Source of the DNA: Mycolicibacter senuensis | Lineage (GTDB): Bacteria > Actinomycetota > Actinomycetes > Mycobacteriales > Mycobacteriaceae | Assembly: GCF_003284925.1 (NCBI RefSeq) | Contig: NZ_QMEX01000007.1 | Coordinates: forward strand, 23,971 to 87,970 | DNA length: 64,000 bases | Reading direction: 5' to 3' | Shown: positions 16,241-24,856 of the stretch, in pieces | Numbering within the stretch: the first letter of the stretch is position 1 | Layout: the number at the start of each line of letters is the position of its first letter | Made by a program: the position numbers and the translations under genes | Notes under the pieces: model-generated | What the model was told of the DNA's origin: nothing | The model's input: the letters and a program-made list of their open reading frames with translations, nothing else | The model's database searches: none

Positions 16241-17730
16241 AGCGGATATCCGATCGTCTTGGTCTGCAGATGTTGCTCGAAGCCCTCGATGCCGTTCTGC
16301 CTGCCGATGCCGCTGAGCTTGTATCCGCCGAATGGCGCATCGGCGCCGTAGTACATGCCGCTGTTGATCATCAACGAGCCGGTTCGGATGCGACGGGCAA
16401 CGGCCATGGCGCGCTCGTTTGAGCCCATGATTGCGCCCGCCAGGCCGTAGGTGGAGTTGTTGGCCATCTCGACGGCGCCGTCGTCACCGCCGTCGTAGGG
16501 GGTGATGGACAAAACGGGCCCGAACACCTCCTCCTGGAAGATGGTGTGGTCCGGTGCCACGTCGGCAACGACGGTCGGTGCCACGAAGTAACCGCGCTCC
16601 AGGCCGTTCGGCACGCCACCACCGACGGTGACGCGGCCTCCGTCACGCTTGGCGATCTCGATGTAGTTCAGTACCCGGGCCTGCTGCTTGGCCGACACCA
16701 GTGGCCCGCAGAAGGTGTTCGGGTCCGAGGGGTCGCCGACGGCGAGGGAGCCGAAGGTCGCGGTGGCGACCTCGACGGCCTGGTCGTAGTGCGAGCGCGG
16801 CACGAGCATCCGGGTGGCCAGCGCACAGCCCTGCCCGGAGTGCATCAGCGCGCCGATACAGCCGGGCAGCGCCATGCCCATGTCGGCGTCGTCGAGCACC
16901 AGGTACGCCGACTTGCCGCCGAGCTCAAGCATGTTGCGTTTCATGGTGTCGCCGGACAACCGCTGGATGAGCTTGCCAACCGCCGTTGATCCGGTGAAGG
17001 ACACCATGTCAACCCGCGGGTCGGTGGCGAGCACCTGGGCGATGTCGTTGTCCGACGCCGGAACGATATTGACGACACCGGCCGGGATGTCGGTCTTCTC
17101 GGCGATGATCCGGCCCCACCGCAACGCATTCCACGGTGTTTCGATGGCCGGTTTGAGCACCATCGTGTTTCCGGTGGCCAGGATCTGCCCCACCTTGTTG
17201 CTGATGATCTCGAAGGGGAAGTTCCACGGCGTGATGGCGCCGACGACACCCATCGGCTCCTTCACCACGACACGGTTGTACGGCACGCCCATTTTGGCGT
17301 CCTGGGCAAGCATCCGCTCCCACTGAAAGGTCGAGATCAGCTCGGCGGGGAACCGGATCGCGTCGGCCAGCGGCCATTCCATCTGCGCGATGTGGGTCAT
17401 CCCCACCGTCGCGCCGACCTCGGCGATCAGCTCGGCACGGATGTCTTCCTTTTCCTGTTGCAGTGCGTCGTGCAACTGCATCAGGCAGCGTTGACGGAAC
17501 TCGCGGTTGGTCGACCAGTCGGTGGTGTCGAACGCACGCCGCGCGGCCGCGATCGCCTCGTCCATGTCCCCGGCACTGGCGTCGGCACAGACGCCGAGCA
17601 CCTCTTCGGTGGCAGGGTTGATGTTGTCGGCGGTTTTGCCGGTCGACGATTCACGCAGCCGGCCGTCGATATACATGCGCGTTTCCGGGTTGAACCGGAC
17701 GGTTGTCGCGGCGACTGGTGAAGCCGTCAT
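16237..17730 (-). CDS. NAD(P)-dependent aldehyde dehydrogenase
   Basis: A 497-aa aldehyde dehydrogenase of full length. The oxyanion Asn lies in P-W-N-F-P-F near residue 168, the general base Glu in L-E-L-G-G-K near 268 and the nucleophilic Cys in S-G-Q-G-C near 301. It oxidises an aldehyde to the acid. GAGGGAG lies five bases before ATG 17730. It is the first gene of the five-gene minus-strand operon (ALDH, CoA-transferase, VOC, SnoaL, split-barrel) and shares a 114-bp divergent promoter region with the ACAD pair at 17845. Confidence 0.94.
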   Translation of the reverse strand: MTASPVAATTVRFNPETRMYIDGRLRESSTGKTADNINPATEEVLGVCADASAGDMDEAIAAARRAFDTTDWSTNREFRQRCLMQLHDALQQEKEDIRAELIAEVGATVGMTHIAQMEWPLADAIRFPAELISTFQWERMLAQDAKMGVPYNRVVVKEPMGVVGAITPWNFPFEIISNKVGQILATGNTMVLKPAIETPWNALRWGRIIAEKTDIPAGVVNIVPASDNDIAQVLATDPRVDMVSFTGSTAVGKLIQRLSGDTMKRNMLELGGKSAYLVLDDADMGMALPGCIGALMHSGQGCALATRMLVPRSHYDQAVEVATATFGSLAVGDPSDPNTFCGPLVSAKQQARVLNYIEIAKRDGGRVTVGGGVPNGLERGYFVAPTVVADVAPDHTIFQEEVFGPVLSITPYDGGDDGAVEMANNSTYGLAGAIMGSNERAMAVARRIRTGSLMINSGMYYGADAPFGGYKLSGIGRQNGIEGFEQHLQTKTIGYPL

Positions 17731-17763
17731 TGGTGCTCCCTCTCGCAGATGTGTCAGCGTGGG

Positions 17764-17785
17764 TTATCGTACCCCTTATAGATAA
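17764..17785. promoter_or_regulatory. Divergent promoter region with TTATC/GATAA arms
   Basis: In the 114-bp gap between aldehyde dehydrogenase (-) and the ACAD pair (+), TTATC at 17764-17768 and GATAA at 17781-17785 form 5-bp arms around a 12-base spacer, within an AT-rich patch running to about 17792. It contains one TATAG but does not match the 25-bp palindrome found at 26801, 29118 and 33035 beyond that half-site end. Confidence 0.3.
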
Positions 17786-17844
17786 TTGTTTAGCGGATTC
17801 GATCGAACCTGTCGATCCGTCCGAAACGACGAAGGGGGGTGCGG

Positions 17845-19050
17845 ATGTCCGCCCCCGTCGACGCTGGCGTCCTCGGCAGTCGCCACCGCGATTATGTGTC
17901 ACAGGTGGCGCTGTATCGCCAAGATTTCCGCAGCTACCTGCGCAATCTGGACTGGGCCGACGACTGGCGGTCAGCGGCCTTCACCACCGCTGAGGACGGT
18001 CTGGCCCACGATGCGGAGGTTCTGGCCCGGCTGTATGAGGCCGGCTGGAACCGCTATGGCTGGCCGGAGAGCGCCGGCGGTCTGGGCGGCGACGAGATTC
18101 ACCGCGCCGTCTACTACGAAGAACTGGGCTACGCGATGCTGCCGGTGCCAGCTCAGCACTGGACGTTGGAGACGCTCGGCCCGGCGCTGCTGAAGTTCGC
18201 GCCGGATCTGGCGGCCAAGCATCTGCCGGGTTACCTCAGCGGCACGGAATGGTGGGGCCAGAGCTTCTCGGAGCCGGAGTCCGGCAGCGATCTGGCCACC
18301 CTGCGGACCCGCGCCGTCGAGGACGGTGACAACGGCTTCGTCATCAACGGCCAAAAGATCTGGACCAGCCAAGGCCCCACCGCGACCCGGCTGCTGGTGC
18401 TGGTTCGCACCGGCGCGCCGGAGACCCGGCACCGCGGGCTGACGATGATGATGGTCGATGCCGACGCGCCCGGCGTCAGCATCCGCCCCATCGCGCTGGC
18501 CAGCGGTCGGCGCGAACTCGCCGAGGTGTTCTTCGACGACGTCCGGGTACCAGGCGAGCGGGTGGTCGGCGACGTGGGCGGCGGTTGGGCCGTCGCGATG
18601 CACCTGATGCAGTTCGAGCGCGGCATGTACGGCTACGCGGTGCTGACCAAGGTGGTCACCGAATTGAGCAGGTTACGCGAGGAGATGGTCATCCACGGCG
18701 CCACATCGGCACAGCGGGAAAGGTTCGCCCGCGTCTACGTCGACGTGGTATCAGCCCAAGCACGCACCGCCACGACGGTGCGCAGGCTCGCCCGGGGCGA
18801 GTCGGTGGGCGCCGACAGCAGCATCGACAAGCTGCTGTTCGGCCGCGCTGAAAAGGAAGCCAACGACTTGATCCTCGACATACAGCGCGACCAGATGATC
18901 GCCGGGAAGAGCAGCGCGGAACTGGACACGATACGCGCGGAGTGGTGGTACTCCCGGGCCGCCACGATCATGGGCGGCACGGCCGAGGTGCAGCGTGGCA
19001 TCATCGCCGATCATCTGCTCGGACTGCCGAAGGAGAGGCGGGGCCAGTGA
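17845..19050 (+). CDS. Acyl-CoA dehydrogenase, large partner of a pair
   Basis: A 401-aa acyl-CoA dehydrogenase with F-S-E-P-E-S-G-S-D-L-A near residue 140, G-Q-K-I-W-T-S, F-F-D-D near 230 and a C-terminal M-G-G-T-A-E-V-Q-R-G-I-I near 380. AAGGGGGG before ATG 17845 sets the start. The next gene, overlapping by four bases, encodes a shorter ACAD-like subunit. Such pairs form alpha2beta2 enzymes in mycobacterial sterol side-chain degradation (for example FadE28/FadE29). The protein at 27842-29053 is an obvious paralogue that also has a short partner. Confidence 0.92.
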   Translation: MSAPVDAGVLGSRHRDYVSQVALYRQDFRSYLRNLDWADDWRSAAFTTAEDGLAHDAEVLARLYEAGWNRYGWPESAGGLGGDEIHRAVYYEELGYAMLPVPAQHWTLETLGPALLKFAPDLAAKHLPGYLSGTEWWGQSFSEPESGSDLATLRTRAVEDGDNGFVINGQKIWTSQGPTATRLLVLVRTGAPETRHRGLTMMMVDADAPGVSIRPIALASGRRELAEVFFDDVRVPGERVVGDVGGGWAVAMHLMQFERGMYGYAVLTKVVTELSRLREEMVIHGATSAQRERFARVYVDVVSAQARTATTVRRLARGESVGADSSIDKLLFGRAEKEANDLILDIQRDQMIAGKSSAELDTIRAEWWYSRAATIMGGTAEVQRGIIADHLLGLPKERRGQ

Positions 19051-20030
19051 CCGACGAATCGTGGCCGATGGTCGAACAGGCCGTGTTCCGGCTCTTCGAT
19101 GAGCTGGCCGCCAAGAATGCGGGTGAACACGTCGTGGTCGGTCCGCAGCTCGCCGAACTCGGCTGGTCGGACATCGAGATCGAGTACCCGATCGAGGCAT
19201 GCGAGCTGCTGTTTCGTGCACAAGGCAGGTCGCTGGCCAGCACTGACTGCCTGGATCGGGTGATGCTGGCTGAGCTGGCGGCGCTGCTCGACGAGCCGGT
19301 GGACGGCATTGTGCTGCCGGATCTCGTGGCGGGCTATACACCGGGGTCCGACGCCGACCGGGTGGCCGGAATCGTGTTGGGTCCGCTCGGCGGACGCCTG
19401 GTCGTCCCGGTATCCGGCCCGATGGGAACGGTTTCGGTCGGTGTCGTCGACGCCGGGCAACTGAGCGGTCAGCGGCTGGACACCTTCGACTCGTCCGTGT
19501 ACTGGACACAGGTGAGTGGGCCGTTGGACGTCGTGCTGGTCGAGGCGTCGACCGAGTGGAACCGTGCGATCGCCGCCGCGCACCGGGCGCTGGCCACCGA
19601 ATTGGTGGCACTGGCTGATAAGGCGTTGCGGATCGCGGTCGATCATGTGAAGGTGCGCGTCCAGTTTGGAGTCCAGATCGGATCCTTCCAGTCGCCGCGG
19701 CATGCGTTAGCCGACGCATCCGCTGTCCTGGAGGGAGCACGCGCGCTGCTCGGCGAGTCCTGGCGCTACGGCGGCAGGCTGTCGGCGCAGACCGCCAAGG
19801 CGGCGGCCGGGAGGGCACACCGCGCGGTCAGCGATGCCGCGCTTCAGGTGTGTGGGGCAATCGGCCTGACCGCCGAGCACGACTTGCACCGCTACGTCGG
19901 GCGAGGATTTCAGATCGACTCGCTGTGCGGCTCCGCCGATCAGTTGGAAGCGCTACTGGGTGAGCGCTTGTTTGGTATCTACGCCCCGGGGCGTGCGCTA
20001 CCGGCGATAGTAACCTGGGCCGAGGATTAA
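19047..20030 (+). CDS. Acyl-CoA dehydrogenase-like short partner subunit
   Basis: A 327-aa ACAD-family protein. The usual large N-terminal domain is shortened and the middle beta domain is degenerate, lacking the F-S-E-P flavin motif. The C-terminal helical domain has R-V-Q-F-G-V-Q-I-G-S-F-Q near residue 210 and a C-G-A-I-G-L-T-A-E-H segment near 275, the region of the catalytic Glu in paired enzymes. GTG 19047 overlaps the preceding ACAD stop as GTGA. It is likely the second subunit of an alpha2beta2 dehydrogenase. Its paralogue is at 26839-27837. Confidence 0.88.
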   Translation: MTDESWPMVEQAVFRLFDELAAKNAGEHVVVGPQLAELGWSDIEIEYPIEACELLFRAQGRSLASTDCLDRVMLAELAALLDEPVDGIVLPDLVAGYTPGSDADRVAGIVLGPLGGRLVVPVSGPMGTVSVGVVDAGQLSGQRLDTFDSSVYWTQVSGPLDVVLVEASTEWNRAIAAAHRALATELVALADKALRIAVDHVKVRVQFGVQIGSFQSPRHALADASAVLEGARALLGESWRYGGRLSAQTAKAAAGRAHRAVSDAALQVCGAIGLTAEHDLHRYVGRGFQIDSLCGSADQLEALLGERLFGIYAPGRALPAIVTWAED

Positions 20031-20039
20031 GGAAAACAT

Positions 20040-21182
20040 ATGCGCCGCAACATATTCGATGACGTTCACAATGACTTCCGCGCTACCGCGCGCGCTTTCT
20101 TCGAACGCGACTGCGCCCCTAACACCGAAAAGTGGGAACGCGACGGCAAAGTCAGCCGGGAAGCGTGGCTTTCCGCGGGTGAGCACGGGCTGATCGGTTG
20201 GGCGCTTCCCGAGCGTTACGGCGGCCTGGGGGTCACCGATTTCCGGTTCAATCAGATTGTGTCCGAGGAGATGTTCGGCACCGGCTCGGTCGGCATCGGA
20301 CTGGGTGTCCAAAACGACATCCTGGTGCCCTATCTCAACGACCTGACCACCGAGGAACAGAAGGAGCGCTGGCTACCGAAGTTCATCGCCGGCGAGTACA
20401 TCGGATCGATCGCAATGTCCGAGCCGGCCGCGGGCTCGGATCTAGCGGGCATCAAGACCACCGCCCGCGACGACGGTGATGCATGGATCGTCAACGGCCA
20501 GAAGACGTTCATCAGCAACGGCCTACTGTCCAAACTGGTGTTGACCGCCGTCAAGACCGATCCGTCGGCCCGGCACAAGGGCGTCAGCCTGCTGATGATC
20601 GAGGACGGCATGGAAGGTTTCACCCGCGGCCGCAAGCTTGACAAGATCGGGCAGTATTCCGCCGACACCGCCGAGTTATATTTCGACAACGTGCGGGTGC
20701 CCAAAGAGAACCTGGTCGGCGAGCTCAACCGCGGTTTCTACCACCTGGTTTCGCATCTGCCTAGCGAGCGGGTGGGCATCGCGTGCTACGCACTACCGGC
20801 CGCACGACGTGCACTGGAGCTGACCAAGACGTACGCGCTGGAGCGAACCGCCTTCGGCCAGCCGATCGGCAAATTCCAGGTGAACCGGCACTTCCTAGCC
20901 GAGATGCAGACCAAGCTCGATGCCGCCCAGACTTACCTGGATCAGTGCATCCTGGCGCTCAATGACGGCGAGCTTTCCGATCAGGACGCCGCCGGCCTCA
21001 AATGGTGGACCTCGGAGGTCCAATGGGAGATCATGGACCGCTGTCTGCAGATCTACGGCGGCTACGGCTACATCAACGAATACGAGGTGGCCCGGCTGTG
21101 GCGGGACTCTCGAGTGCAACGCCTCTACGGCGGGACCACGGAGATCATGAAGGATCTGATGGGCCGGTCGATGGGGTATTAG
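20040..21182 (+). CDS. Acyl-CoA dehydrogenase
   Basis: A 380-aa canonical acyl-CoA dehydrogenase of the long-chain/isovaleryl type. It shows M-S-E-P-A-A-G-S-D-L-A near residue 128, R-T-A-F-G-Q-P-I-G-K-F-Q near 270 and the C-terminal Y-G-G-Y-G-Y-I-N-E-Y block near 340, the usual place of the catalytic Glu, then Y-G-G-T-T-E-I-M. AAGGAAAA precedes ATG 20040 nine bases after the short-subunit gene. It is the third ACAD of this operon and probably handles a later, simpler acyl-CoA. Confidence 0.93.
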   Translation: MRRNIFDDVHNDFRATARAFFERDCAPNTEKWERDGKVSREAWLSAGEHGLIGWALPERYGGLGVTDFRFNQIVSEEMFGTGSVGIGLGVQNDILVPYLNDLTTEEQKERWLPKFIAGEYIGSIAMSEPAAGSDLAGIKTTARDDGDAWIVNGQKTFISNGLLSKLVLTAVKTDPSARHKGVSLLMIEDGMEGFTRGRKLDKIGQYSADTAELYFDNVRVPKENLVGELNRGFYHLVSHLPSERVGIACYALPAARRALELTKTYALERTAFGQPIGKFQVNRHFLAEMQTKLDAAQTYLDQCILALNDGELSDQDAAGLKWWTSEVQWEIMDRCLQIYGGYGYINEYEVARLWRDSRVQRLYGGTTEIMKDLMGRSMGY

Positions 21183-21256
21183 ACGATGACGTTGCTCACC
21201 TCCCGGCCGTGAAATCCCGGTCGACCGGACGAAGTCGGCTAGCCTGCCAAATAATT

Positions 21257-21268
21257 AATTGATCAATT
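21257..21268. promoter_or_regulatory. Perfect 12-bp palindrome before the GntR gene
   Basis: AATTGATCAATT at 21257-21268 is a perfect palindrome, 30 bp upstream of the GntR start at 21299, in an AT-rich patch of otherwise GC-rich DNA. FadR-subfamily GntR proteins bind short palindromes of this size and often repress themselves, so an autoregulatory operator is likely. It could also sit at the promoter of the two hot-dog genes downstream. Confidence 0.5.
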
Positions 21269-21298
21269 CAGGGTTGTACTTATCGACGGAGGGTCGAT

Positions 21299-22039
21299 AT
21301 GGAGGTCACCAGTCTTCGGGAGCCGAAGATGGCCGATCGGGTGGCCACGGTGTTGCGTCGGATGTTCATTCGCGGCGAGATCACCGAAGGCACCATGCTG
21401 CCACCGGAATCAGAGCTCATGGAACGGTTCGGGGTATCCCGGCCGACACTGCGCGAGGCGTTCCGGGTGTTGGAATCGGAGTCGCTGATTGAGGTGCAGC
21501 GCGGCGTACGCGGCGGTGCTCGGGTGACCCGGCCGCGGCGGGAGACACTCGCCCGCTATGCCGGCCTGATCCTGGAGTACGAGGGCGTGACGCTGAAGGA
21601 CGTTTACGAGGCTCGCGTCGCCCTTGAAACACCGATGGTCGTGCAGATCTCCAAAGACCGCAATCCGGCCGTGATCGCCGAACTCGAGGAGATCGTCGAA
21701 CGCGAGGAACAGCTGAAGCCCGGCAGCGAGGCCGTCGACCAGCTGACCGACTTCCACGCCGCTATCGCGCGTCTGTCAGGCGGCAAGACCCTGCAGATCG
21801 TCAGCGACATGCTGCATCACATCATCCAGAAGGCGAACCGCTCGCTGCAGCCGACCAAGGGGGCACGTGCCGAACAGGCGGTCCGCCGCTCGGCGAAAAC
21901 CCACCGGATGATCCTGGATTTGATCAAGGCGGGTGAGAGCGAGAAGGCCGGCGAGCTGTGGCGCAAACACCTGCAGAAGGCGGAGGAGTTCGTGTTGACC
22001 GGAGCCGAACTGTCAACGGTTGTCGATCTTCTCGAATGA
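21299..22039 (+). CDS. GntR-family (FadR subfamily) regulator
   Basis: A 246-aa regulator with an N-terminal winged helix: E-S-E-L-M-E-R-F-G-V-S-R-P-T-L-R-E-A-F-R-V-L near residues 40-62. This is followed by the all-helical FCD ligand domain. Such proteins usually sense acyl-CoAs or organic acids. GGAGGGTCGAT precedes ATG 21299. It overlaps the downstream thioesterase-like gene by four bases (ATGA). Two paralogues with the same G-V-S-R-P-T-L-R-E-A core lie at 42384-43136 and 48196-48975. Confidence 0.92.
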   Translation: MEVTSLREPKMADRVATVLRRMFIRGEITEGTMLPPESELMERFGVSRPTLREAFRVLESESLIEVQRGVRGGARVTRPRRETLARYAGLILEYEGVTLKDVYEARVALETPMVVQISKDRNPAVIAELEEIVEREEQLKPGSEAVDQLTDFHAAIARLSGGKTLQIVSDMLHHIIQKANRSLQPTKGARAEQAVRRSAKTHRMILDLIKAGESEKAGELWRKHLQKAEEFVLTGAELSTVVDLLE

Positions 22040-22866
22040 CCGGTCTAGACGAACGAGCAACCACGCGCGACACCGAGACACCCGACACGATCCAGGCCCG
22101 GTTTGGGATCGAATTTCTCGACGAGAACCCGGCCAATGCGACCGCCGTGATGTCAATGCCGATGTCGGGGTTGCGCAATCCGTTCACCGACGCGCCGAGC
22201 ATCGGCCCGCTGGCGATTTTGGTCGACGCAGCAGGCGGCACGGTCAATCACCATCGCCGGCGCGCTGATCAATGGACTGTGTCCAGCGAGCTGTCGGTGG
22301 AGCTGAGCGTCGACAGCATTGACGCCCCTGACGCAGTCGTGGTGGCAAGCGCGCGGCCACTGGGTCCCGCCACCGCCACCTCACTGGCGATTTGCACCCT
22401 CACGCGCGGGAACACGGTGATCGGCGGTGCAACGGTGCGCTCCTTCTACATTCCCGCGGGCGGATTCGTCGGCGAGCGGCCGCCGGACTCATTGGTGCGC
22501 ACGGCGCAGACGACACTCACCGATCTGATGGCGGTCCGACCCCGGCCCGTCGACGAGGGCCTTCACGTACTGGAGCAGCACCCCGATCCCAGCCTCTACA
22601 ACGACATCGGCATCGTGCACGGCGGTGTGGCGGCGGCCGGGTTGGAGGTATGCGCTTCGGCGGCCGTCAATCAGCAGCGCAGCGATAGCTTGCTACGGAC
22701 GGCCTCGCTGCGGGTGAACTACCTGCGCCCGTTTATCGCCGGCCAGAACTCCCGTTACCTCGGCACGCCCATGAGGATCGGCCGCCGGAGCGCGGTTGGC
22801 GACGCGCAGGCCGTCGCCGACGACGACAAGGTGGCGATCACCGCTCGGGTGACCGCCTACCGCTGA
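22036..22866 (+). CDS. Double hot-dog acyl-CoA thioesterase-like protein
   Basis: A 276-aa protein with two hot-dog folds. The N-terminal half has P-S-I-G-P-L-A-I-L-V-D-A-A-G-G near residue 58. The C-terminal half has the PaaI-type motif N-D-I-G-I-V-H-G-G-V near 192-201, whose His-Gly-Gly lies in the thioesterase active site. It probably hydrolyses an acyl-CoA, releasing CoA or a dead-end acid. ATG 22036 overlaps the GntR stop, so regulator and enzyme are co-translated. Another hot-dog protein follows 13 bases downstream. Confidence 0.82.
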   Translation: MTGLDERATTRDTETPDTIQARFGIEFLDENPANATAVMSMPMSGLRNPFTDAPSIGPLAILVDAAGGTVNHHRRRADQWTVSSELSVELSVDSIDAPDAVVVASARPLGPATATSLAICTLTRGNTVIGGATVRSFYIPAGGFVGERPPDSLVRTAQTTLTDLMAVRPRPVDEGLHVLEQHPDPSLYNDIGIVHGGVAAAGLEVCASAAVNQQRSDSLLRTASLRVNYLRPFIAGQNSRYLGTPMRIGRRSAVGDAQAVADDDKVAITARVTAYR

Positions 22867-22879
22867 ATCGAGATTCTCC

Positions 22880-23713
22880 GTGACCCCACCCGCAGACGTA
22901 CCGACGTGCTTCTTCGTTGCTGACGATGACCTCTATCACCCCACCCGGCTGGCGCGCGGGCCGTGGGGCCCACACCTGAGCGGCAACTACGTCGGCGGAT
23001 TGCTCGGTCGCGCGGTCGAACGGCAGGTCAGCGATCCCGATCTGCAGCCGGTCAGGTTGACCGTGGACCTGCTCCGACCGGTGGCGCCCCAACCTGTGCG
23101 AGTCGATGCCTACGTGGTCCGTCAGGGCCGTCGCATTCAGCTCGTCGACGCGGTCATGCGCCAGGAGGACACCATGGTGGCGCGCGCCAGCGCGCTGTTT
23201 CTCCGCCGTAGCGAGCACCCGACGGCTACGGCGTGGACGTCACCGATCACCATGCCCGACATACCGGACGAGCCCGATGTGATCCCCGACGACCTTCCTA
23301 TGCTGCTTCATTCCTACGGCCGCGACCCCGTCAACGGCAGTCCGGGTGTGGGAGTGGACCAATGGCGACATGACGGTCAAAAGTTCGTCTGGGTGCGGGA
23401 AACCAAGCTTCTCGTCGATGACGAACCGCTCAGTCCGTTCACGCGCGCTGCCATGGCGGCCGACGTAACCAGCTCACTGACCCACTGGAGCACTGCGGGG
23501 CTGCAATTCGTCAACGCCGACTACACGCTCACCCTCAGCCGGTTGCCGAAGGGCGTCCACATCGGTCTGGCGTCGGTCACGCATTACAGCCAGGCGGGGG
23601 TCGCCACCGGCGTCGCGACCATCTTCGACCGTGAAGGCCCCATCGGCAGTGGGATGGCGACCGCACTGGCCAACCCTGGATTCAACGTGCCGTCCTCGAT
23701 GCTGCCCGGGTAA
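22880..23713 (+). CDS. Thioesterase-superfamily protein (TesB-like double hot dog)
   Basis: A 277-aa protein resembling the acyl-CoA thioesterase 4HBT_3/TesB-like group: N-terminal P-W-G-P-H-L-S-G-N-Y-V-G-G-L-L near residue 30, V-R-L-T-V-D-L-L-R-P-V near 58, then a second domain with D-V-T-S-S-L-T-H-W and I-N/V-N-A-D-Y-T-L near 195-215. A Y-S-Q-A-G-V-A-T-G-V-A segment precedes the end. The start is GTG 22880, and the ribosome site is weak. It is presumably co-transcribed with the preceding GntR and hot-dog genes and is convergent with the next gene. Confidence 0.82.
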   Translation: MTPPADVPTCFFVADDDLYHPTRLARGPWGPHLSGNYVGGLLGRAVERQVSDPDLQPVRLTVDLLRPVAPQPVRVDAYVVRQGRRIQLVDAVMRQEDTMVARASALFLRRSEHPTATAWTSPITMPDIPDEPDVIPDDLPMLLHSYGRDPVNGSPGVGVDQWRHDGQKFVWVRETKLLVDDEPLSPFTRAAMAADVTSSLTHWSTAGLQFVNADYTLTLSRLPKGVHIGLASVTHYSQAGVATGVATIFDREGPIGSGMATALANPGFNVPSSMLPG

Positions 23714-23734
23714 CGTCGAGGTCTTCGTCACCGG

Positions 23735-24856
23735 TCATCCGATGTCGTCGGTGGCGCCCCGACGCCTGTTCGGTTGAGCCGCTACGTGCCATTGCTCTAA
23801 GACCTCGGCGGTGTGTTCGCCGATCGCCGCCAGCTGATCGGATGGGTGGCCCGCTCCGGACAGCAACCGCGGAGCCGGGGCGGGAACGCGCACGGGATTG
23901 CCGTCGTGGTGCCGAAGGCTGCGGATCGCGTTGCGGTAGCGCAGGTGGGGGTCGGCGATCAGGTCGTGCGCGGTGTTGACCGACGCCACCGGGATGCGTG
24001 CCTCCACCATCGCGGCCAGTACCTGATCGCGCGGGCGCTCGGCCGCCCATCGTCGCAGCGCCACCTCCGGGGTCTCCGATGCGGCGGCACCGACGAGTTC
24101 GCGCACCGATCGCTCCTGGCGGCTGGTGGATGCGCTGACCGCGACCCAGCCGCCGTCCCCGGTGGCGAAGACGTTACGCAGCGCGACACCCGGCAGTCGG
24201 CTGCCGAGCCGGTGCGGTGACGTGGACTCATCGAAACCGGACAGTATCGGGGCGGTCATGTGCAACATCGCGTCGACCGGATTGACATCGACAATCTGTC
24301 CCGCCCCGCCGTTCTGCTGACGCTGATGCCAGGCCGCGAGGATGCCGAAGGCACCCACATAGGCGGTGACCGCGTCGCCGAGCGGCACCGACGGCAACAC
24401 CGGGGGGCCGTCGGGGTCGCCGGTCATGTGGGTCAGACCGCTGTACGCTTCGGCGAGGGTGCCGTTTCCCGGGAAATCGGCGGCAGGCCCATCCAATCCG
24501 AATCCACTGACGTGGACATAGATGAGCCCGGCGTGCAGAGCGGCCAGCGTTTCATGGTCCAGCCCGCGTCGCTGCAGCCTGGCGGCGGGTTCGTTGACGA
24601 CGATGACATCGATGCCTCCGATGGCGGCGTGGAGTCGCCGCCGATCTTCGGCGGTCTCCAGATCGAGCACCAGCGAGCGTTTGCCGCGCCCCGTCAGCGC
24701 CCATAGGTGACGGGCCGATTCCCGGTAGGGATCCCCGCCGGGCGGTTCCAGCCGAACGACGTCGGCGCCGTGGTCAGCCAGCACGGCGGTGATCAGCGGC
24801 GCCGCCAGCAGAGTCGCGGCGTCGAGCACCCGCAGACCCGCCAGCGCGCCGGCCAT
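23735..24856 (-). CDS. CaiB/BaiF-family protein with catalytic Asp replaced
   Basis: A 373-aa family III CoA-transferase homologue with the normal N-terminus (A-D-H-G-A-D-V-V-R-L-E-P-P-G-G-D-P) and G-K-R-S-L-V-L-D-L segment. Where active members have a P-G-Y-D or G-F-D motif, this one reads F-P-G-N-G-T-L-A-E-A-Y-S-G near residue 140, so the catalytic Asp appears to be Gly. It may be inactive, use another residue, or be a partner subunit. ATG 24856 overlaps the stop of the upstream gene by one base (TGATG). It is the last gene of the UGSC-containing operon. Confidence 0.85.
   Translation of the reverse strand: MAGALAGLRVLDAATLLAAPLITAVLADHGADVVRLEPPGGDPYRESARHLWALTGRGKRSLVLDLETAEDRRRLHAAIGGIDVIVVNEPAARLQRRGLDHETLAALHAGLIYVHVSGFGLDGPAADFPGNGTLAEAYSGLTHMTGDPDGPPVLPSVPLGDAVTAYVGAFGILAAWHQRQQNGGAGQIVDVNPVDAMLHMTAPILSGFDESTSPHRLGSRLPGVALRNVFATGDGGWVAVSASTSRQERSVRELVGAAASETPEVALRRWAAERPRDQVLAAMVEARIPVASVNTAHDLIADPHLRYRNAIRSLRHHDGNPVRVPAPAPRLLSGAGHPSDQLAAIGEHTAEVLEQWHVAAQPNRRRGATDDIG

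Noticed and set aside
17771..17792. Possible further copy of the 25-bp palindrome before the aldehyde dehydrogenase
   Set aside because: TATAG is present, but the rest of the half-site and the centre do not match.
21217..21228. CCGGTCGACCGG palindrome after the third ACAD
   Set aside because: It is perfect but GC-rich without a loop, lies just after a stop and far from a start; chance palindromes of this type are common in such DNA.
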